Below, piece after piece: positions 58,346-64,000 of a DNA stretch of 64,000 nucleotides. The notes below the pieces were generated by a model. It was not told the origin of the DNA. It did not search any database and saw only the letters and a program-made list of their open reading frames with translations. Both the position numbers and the translations under genes were made by a program. Position 1 is the first letter of the stretch. Each line of letters starts with the position of its first letter. The DNA lies in contig JAJFZO010000882.1 of NCBI GenBank assembly GCA_021397835.1, positions 3,963,501 to 4,027,500 on the forward strand. Reading direction: 5' to 3'. Origin of the DNA: Moringa oleifera. Lineage: Eukaryota; Streptophyta; Magnoliopsida; Brassicales; Moringaceae.

Positions 58346-61300
58346 TATCAAACAACTGATGGCAAAGTTATTGGTTATTAAATTTATGAAACTTCAAAAG
58401 ACCATATAACTTATACTCGGTGGTCATATCAAAGTGAACTTTTTATTCTACTCAATTTTATGAGATAAATACCATTAGAATGATGTTTTTATTCTATTAT
58501 GTTTTTGGAAATGGGCACTGTTGAAGAACTTCATAGAATAAAAAATATCATCTTTCAAATCTAAAAATATAGAACAAAGTTTATGGCCTTCGAAATGGCA
58601 AATCTTTGAAAGACCAAAACATTACACTAAGTGGTCTAATCTTGATTTTACAATCAAGGGAAAAGTTATTGGTTATCAAAGTTGCAAAATTTTAAAAGAC
58701 CATAAACTTTAAAATAACTTAACCTTGGGCTCAGTAATATAATTGATGTGATTTTTTTTTATTGTACTTGGTTTTTTGAGACAGATGACAATGTATAACT
58801 AAATAAACCATAGGAAAATTTATTGGTTATTGAAGTTGCAAATTTTTAAAGATCATAACTTTGCGCTTGATGGTCCAATAAGGGTATTTTTTTTATGTTA
58901 TAAAATGTTTTAACATAGATGCCATCAGATTGCTTTTTTTTTTTTTAACAAAAAAAATTATTCTACTAAGTTTTAAGAGATAAACACCATTGAACACCAT
59001 TGAGAGATAACATGAAATAAAACAAATCATTCTAATCCAATAACCAAAGGTAAATTTATTAGCTATCAAAGATGTAAAACTTCAAAAGATAATAACTTTG
59101 CACTCGATAGTCTAATCGATGTGATTTTTTTTTAAAATTCTAATAAGTTCTTTAAGATAAATGACAAAAAAAAAAAAAGAAGAGAGCATGGAATATAAGA
59201 AAATTGTTATGATCCAACGATTAAGGGCCATATTGTTGGCCATCAAAGTTTTGAAAGTTCAAAACATGATAACTTTGCACTTGAAAGTCTAATCAAGTTA
59301 TTTTCTTAATCTACTCAGTTTTTTAGGAGAGATAACAATAAAAAAGCTTCTAGAAAGTAGAAAAAAAAATCATATTTGACAACTAAAAGAAAAGTTACTG
59401 GCATTTGAAGTTACAAAACTTTGAAAGATCATAACCTTGTGTTTAATGGTCCAGTTAGGTTTTTTTTTTTTTTTTTTATACTAAGTTTTCTTTTTAACGA
59501 TGGATGACAATGAAAAACTAAATGGAGTAAAAAAAAAAAAAAAATTCATTCTACTCTAACAACCAAAAGCAAATTTATTGGCCTTCGAAGTTGCAAAAAT
59601 TGAAAAGATTTATGGTCATTTTTTTTGGTTTTTCCACTAAGTTTGCTAGGAAAGATGACAATAAAAAAGCTAAGTAGAATGAAAAAAATATCCCGATTCG
59701 ACAACTTTGCATTTAGTAGTCCAATCAAGATATTTTCGTATTCTATTCTACTAAGTTTTTTCAAGACAAAGGAAATGGAAAATTTGAGTGGAATAGAAAA
59801 ATTTTTTCTTATCCAACAACAAAGGGCCAAGTTATTGGCCATCAAAGTTGTAAAACTTTGAAAGATTGTAACCTTGCACTCGATGGTTTGATCGAGGTTT
59901 TTTTTTTTTAAAAAAAATTTGCTCAATTTTATGAGACAAATGCCATCAAGGTATCGTTTTATTCAACAATATTTTTGGAAATGGACACCATTGAAAAACT
60001 TCATGGAAAAAAACAATCATCCACATCCAACCAGCAAGGGCAAAGTTATTGGCTTTCAAAGTGGCGAAACTTTAAAAGACCAACACATTATGCTTGGAGG
60101 TCTAATTAAGATATTTAATTTTTATTCAACTTAGATTTTCAAGATGGAAGACAATGACAAAGTACATTAAATGAAAAAAAATCATCTTGATCTGGCAATT
60201 GAGGGAAAAATCATTGGATATCAAAGTTAAAAAATTTTGGAACCATAATCTTGGGCTTGATGGTTGGATAAGGTGATTTCTTTTTATCCTACTTAACTTC
60301 TTAAAATAGACGATAACGAAAGCTGAGTGGAATAAAAAAAAATCATCCATATCCGATAATTGAAGGCAAAGTTGTTGATTATCGAAGTTACGTAATTTTT
60401 AAAGATCATAACTTGTACTTAGTGGTTGATTCTTTCTTATTCTACAAAATCTTTTAAGATAGATGCAGGGAGGTTTTTTTTTTTTAAAAAAAATTTGCTA
60501 AGTTTTTAGAGATAAACATAATTTAAACATAACATGGAATAAAACAAATTATTCTAATTCAATAATAAAGTCTAAGTTATTAACTATTAAAGTTGTGAAA
60601 CTTTAAAAGACTATAACCTTGCACTTAATGGCTCAATCGATGTGACTTCTTTAATTTGCTTAGTTTTTTTTTTTTTTTTAGACAAATGACTACGAAAAAC
60701 TTCATGGAATATAAGAAAATTATGTTGATCCAACCATTAAGGGTAATGTCATTGGCTATTAAACTATCAAAAGTTTGAACACTATAATTTTGCACTTGAT
60801 GGTTTGATGAAGGTGATTTGTATTTATTCTACTCAATTTTTCAAGAGAGATAACAATGAAAAACTAAGTGAAATAAAAGAAAAATTGTTCATATTTGACA
60901 ATTGAAGATAAAGTTCTTGGCTTCCAAGTTACGAAACTTTGGAAGACCATTATCTTACACTTAATGGTCTAGTCAGGGTGATTTTTTTCTTACTCTACTA
61001 AGTTTTTCAAGGCGGACATCAATGAAAAATTTAGAAAATTAAAATAAAAAATTGTTCTTATCTAACAACTAAAGGTCACTTACTGGCTTTCAAAGTTACA
61101 AAAATTAAAAAAGCTATACCCATACGTTCGGTGGTTTGGTTTGGGTAATTTTTTTTTTGACTATACTAAGTTGTATGAGATGGATGACAATAAAAAACTG
61201 CATAGAATAAAAAAATTATTCAACGCCTGAAGGCAAACTTACTAGCTTTTGAAGTTGATAAAGTTAAAAATACCATAACCTTAAGCTCAGTGATCTGAAC

Positions 61301-64000
61301 ATAGTGATTTTTTTATTCTACTGAGTTTTCTAAGAGAGACAAAGGTATAAAATTGAGTGAAATTAAAAAAAATATCTTGATTCGACAATTGAGGGAATAG
61401 TTATTGGTTATTAAAGATGCAAATGCTCGAAAGACCATAACCTTGCATTTGGTGGTCTAATCGAGATAATCTTTTTATTCTATTCTACTAACTTTTTAAG
61501 ATGAATGAAACAGAAAAACTAAGTGGAATAAAAAAAATTGTCCTTATCCAACAATAAAGGGCTAATTTATTGGTTATTAAAGTTATGAAACTTCGAAAAA
61601 CTATAACCTTACGGTTGATGGTCCGATCGAGGTGATTATTTTTAATTCTAATTAGTTTTATGATATAAATACCTTCAAGATGGCTTTTTTTATTTTATTA
61701 TGTTTGTGGAATTGGAAACAATTGAAAAACTTCATGAAATAAAAGAATCATCCAAATTGGACTCTCAATGAAAAGTTATTGGCTTTCGAAGTGATGAAAC
61801 TTCAAAAGACTGAAACATTGCACTTGGTGGTCTGATCAAGATTATTTTTTATTCTACTTCATTTTTGAGATGAAAGATAAGGAAAAACTGAGGGCAACAT
61901 TATTGGAACGAAAAACATCATCTAATCTAGCAATTGAGGGCAATATCATTGGTTAACAAAGTTGCAAAACTTTGGAAAACTATAATCTTGGGCTTAATGC
62001 TTTGATTGGTGATTTTTTTTTTTTATCGTTCTCAGTTCGTCAAGACAAATCATAATGGAAAATTGAGTGGAATAGAAAAAATCATTCTTATCTAAAAACT
62101 AAGGTAAAAGTTATTGGTTATCGATGTTGTATAATTTTTGAAGACCATAACTTTGCACTTAATGGTTTGATTGAGGAGATTTTTTTTTTTGTTTTACACA
62201 ATTTTTCAAGATAGATGCCATAGAGGCATTTTTTTTTTCATTATGCTAAGTTTTTGGAGATGACACCATTGAAAAGCAACATGGAATAAAACAAATCATC
62301 TTAATCTTACAACTAAAGTCAAAGTTATTAGTTATCGAAGATGCGAAACTTTATGCTTAATGATCTAATTAGATGTTATTTTTTTTATTCTACTCAGTTT
62401 TTAGAGAAAAAAAGACTACACAAAATAACATGGAATATGAGAAAATTATTCTGATCCGTTGCGGGCAATGTTATTGGCTATTAAAGTTTCAAAAGTTTAA
62501 AACAGTATAACTTTGCACTGAATAGTTTGATCAATGTGATTTTTTTTTTTCATTCAATCAATTTTTCAAGAGAGATCACAACAACTGTGTAAACAAAAAG
62601 CCATTCATATTTGACAGTGAAAGACAAAGTTTTTTGAGATGGATGATAACAAAAAACTACATGAAATAAAAAACATTGATTCGATCCAATAACCAAAGGC
62701 AAACTTATCAACTTTCAAAGTGACAAAAATTAGAAAGACCATAACCTTATGTTTAATGGTCTGATCATGGCATTTTTTTTTGTTCAACTAAGTTTTCTAA
62801 GGTAGATAATGATGTAAAACTTAGTGGAGTAAAAAAAAAATCTTGATCTAAAACTGAAGCCAAAATTATTGCTTTTCAAATTTGTAAGTATTCGAAAGAC
62901 CATAACCTTACGTTTCACAGTCTAATAGGTTTTTTTTTTTTTTTTTTTTTGTTTTGTTTTACTACACTAAGTTTTTCGAGATGAACAAAATAGAAAAATT
63001 TAGAAACCTTGTCCTTATCTAATAATAGAACGTCAAGTTATTGGTTATTGAAGTGACAAAATTTTGAAAGACTCTAACTTTTTGTTTGGTGGTTCGATCG
63101 AGATATTTTTTTTATTCTACTCAGTTTCATGAGATGCTAACAAGGTAATTTCTTTATTTTATTAAAAAAATTTATGGAATTAAAAAATATCAACCAAATC
63201 TCACCACCAAGGGCAAAGTTATTGGGTTTTGAAGTGGCAACACTTAAAAAGACCAAAACATTGCAACTCGATGGTTTGATCGACATGATTTATTTTTTTT
63301 TAATTTTATGCAATTTTTTGAGATGGAATACAAAAAAAGCATAAAATAAAAAAATTATTCTAATTTGACAATCGAGGGCAAAGTTATTGGTTATTGAAGT
63401 TTCAAAACTTTGAAAGACCATAACCTTGGCCTCATGGTCTGATTGGATGATTTCTATTCTACCCAGTTTCTTCAAACATATGATAATGAAAAACTTAGTG
63501 GAATTTAAGAAAATCATCTTAATATAGTAATTGCAAAGGCAAAGTTCTTTATTATCAAAATTGCGAAATTTTTAGGGACCATAACGTTATGCTTGATGGA
63601 TTAGTCGAAATGACTTTTTTTTATTCTATATAATTTTTTGAGAGAGATGCCCTTGGGATTTTTTTTAAAAAAAATTCTATTAAGTTTTTGGAGACAAACA
63701 CCATTGGAAACTAACATGGAAGAAAATAAATCATCCTAATTTGACAACCAAAGGAAAAGTTATTGGTCATCAAAGTCACGAAACTTTGAAAGACTATAAC
63801 CTTGCATTTGGTGGTCTGATTAGTGTGATTTTCTTTTATTCTACTAAGTTTTTTGAGATAAATGACTACTAAAAAAAATTGCGTAAAATGTAAGAAAAAA
63901 GTTTTGATCCCGCCACCGAGGGCAATATTACCAGCTATTGAAGTTTCCAAATTTTGAAACATTATGACTTTGCACTCAATGGTCTAATCAAAAATAACTT
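58345..64000. repeat. Diverged ~165-bp satellite array with higher-order repeats
   Basis: More than 30 related monomers run to the window end. The common order in each is: TTCTACT(A/C)AGTTTTT, GAGATAGATGACAATGAAAA, AGTGGAATAAAAAAA, a GGGCAAAGTTATTGG block, a dyad TCAAAGT-N6-ACTTTGA, AAGACCATAACCTTGCACTT, GATGGTCTGATCGAGGTGA and a T-run. Average spacing is about 168 bp (landmarks at 58411 to 63970 over 33 steps). Monomers of distinct type recur in fixed order. The longer type with TTTTTGGAAATGGACACC appears at 58502, 59972, 61702 and 63171, and the type with AGATAAACACCATTG and ACATGGAATAAAACAAATCAT at 58920, 60465, 62213 and 63645. No coding frame of note runs through it. Confidence 0.85.

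Noticed and set aside
58345..64000. Calling the satellite a functional centromere
   Set aside because: Monomer length and higher-order order are suggestive, but the array is diverged, the flank is genic and there is no chromatin evidence.
1..64000. tRNA, rRNA, CRISPR, organellar DNA insertions
   Set aside because: No cloverleaf with the usual A and B boxes, no rRNA-like conserved words, no direct-repeat/spacer array and no plastid or mitochondrial genes were noticed, although tRNAs could be missed by eye.

Overview
This window is nuclear DNA of a flowering plant, most likely a woody dicot. The evidence is intron-rich genes with GT-AG introns, plant-only families (DUF936, DUF946/Vps62-like, neprosin/DUF239, CHX, class XI myosin, eight-cysteine lipid-transfer protein), AT-rich intergenic DNA, and Copia, LINE and MITE remnants. 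The species cannot be named from the sequence. Coding models were built by hand from splice sites, reading phase and remembered family sequence.

Gene-rich part (1-31 kb). In order: an MFSD12-like MFS transporter (+, 2086-7655, 12 coding exons); a small basic protein of unknown function (-, 9014-9529); a DUF936 protein (+, 11480-15609); a CHX cation/H+ exchanger (-, 15976-18849) that converges on it; a DUF946/Vps62-like protein (-, 20321-22071); a GH20 beta-N-acetylhexosaminidase, HEXO2-like (+, 24339-27027); a type 1 nsLTP (+, 27547-28007); and a neprosin/DUF239 protein (-, 28921-30873). These are independent transcription units with no common pathway. Several act at membranes, in the secretory route or in the apoplast: transporters, a secreted hexosaminidase, a secreted LTP and a secreted neprosin.

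Repeat-rich part (31-44 kb). It is AT-rich and has no supported host gene. It holds a heavily decayed LINE (endonuclease, reverse transcriptase and zf-RVT remnants, about 36.0-38.9 kb), several small tandem duplications and minisatellites, and a 796-bp MITE (42218-43013) with TTA target duplications. A shorter relative of this MITE lies at 19582-19956, between the CHX and DUF946 genes.

Myosin part (44-56.2 kb). A complete class XI myosin (+, 44171-56178) can be assembled from 40 coding exons, 1558 aa. Its first coding exon contains only the ATG. Motor, six-IQ neck, coiled coil and DIL tail are all recognisable. One region offers a frame-preserving alternative splice pair, and one intron contains a strong G-quadruplex motif.

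Downstream part (56.7-64 kb). A 5' fragment of a decayed Copia element (PBS-like site, gag, protease, start of integrase) stops at about 58345. It runs straight into a diverged satellite of about 165-bp monomers that continues past the window end. The satellite has a higher-order period: the same non-identical monomers recur in the same order every ~1.47-1.73 kb. Each monomer carries a dyad around TCAAAGT-N6-ACTTTGA. This array and its junction with the Copia fragment are the most unusual structures in the window.
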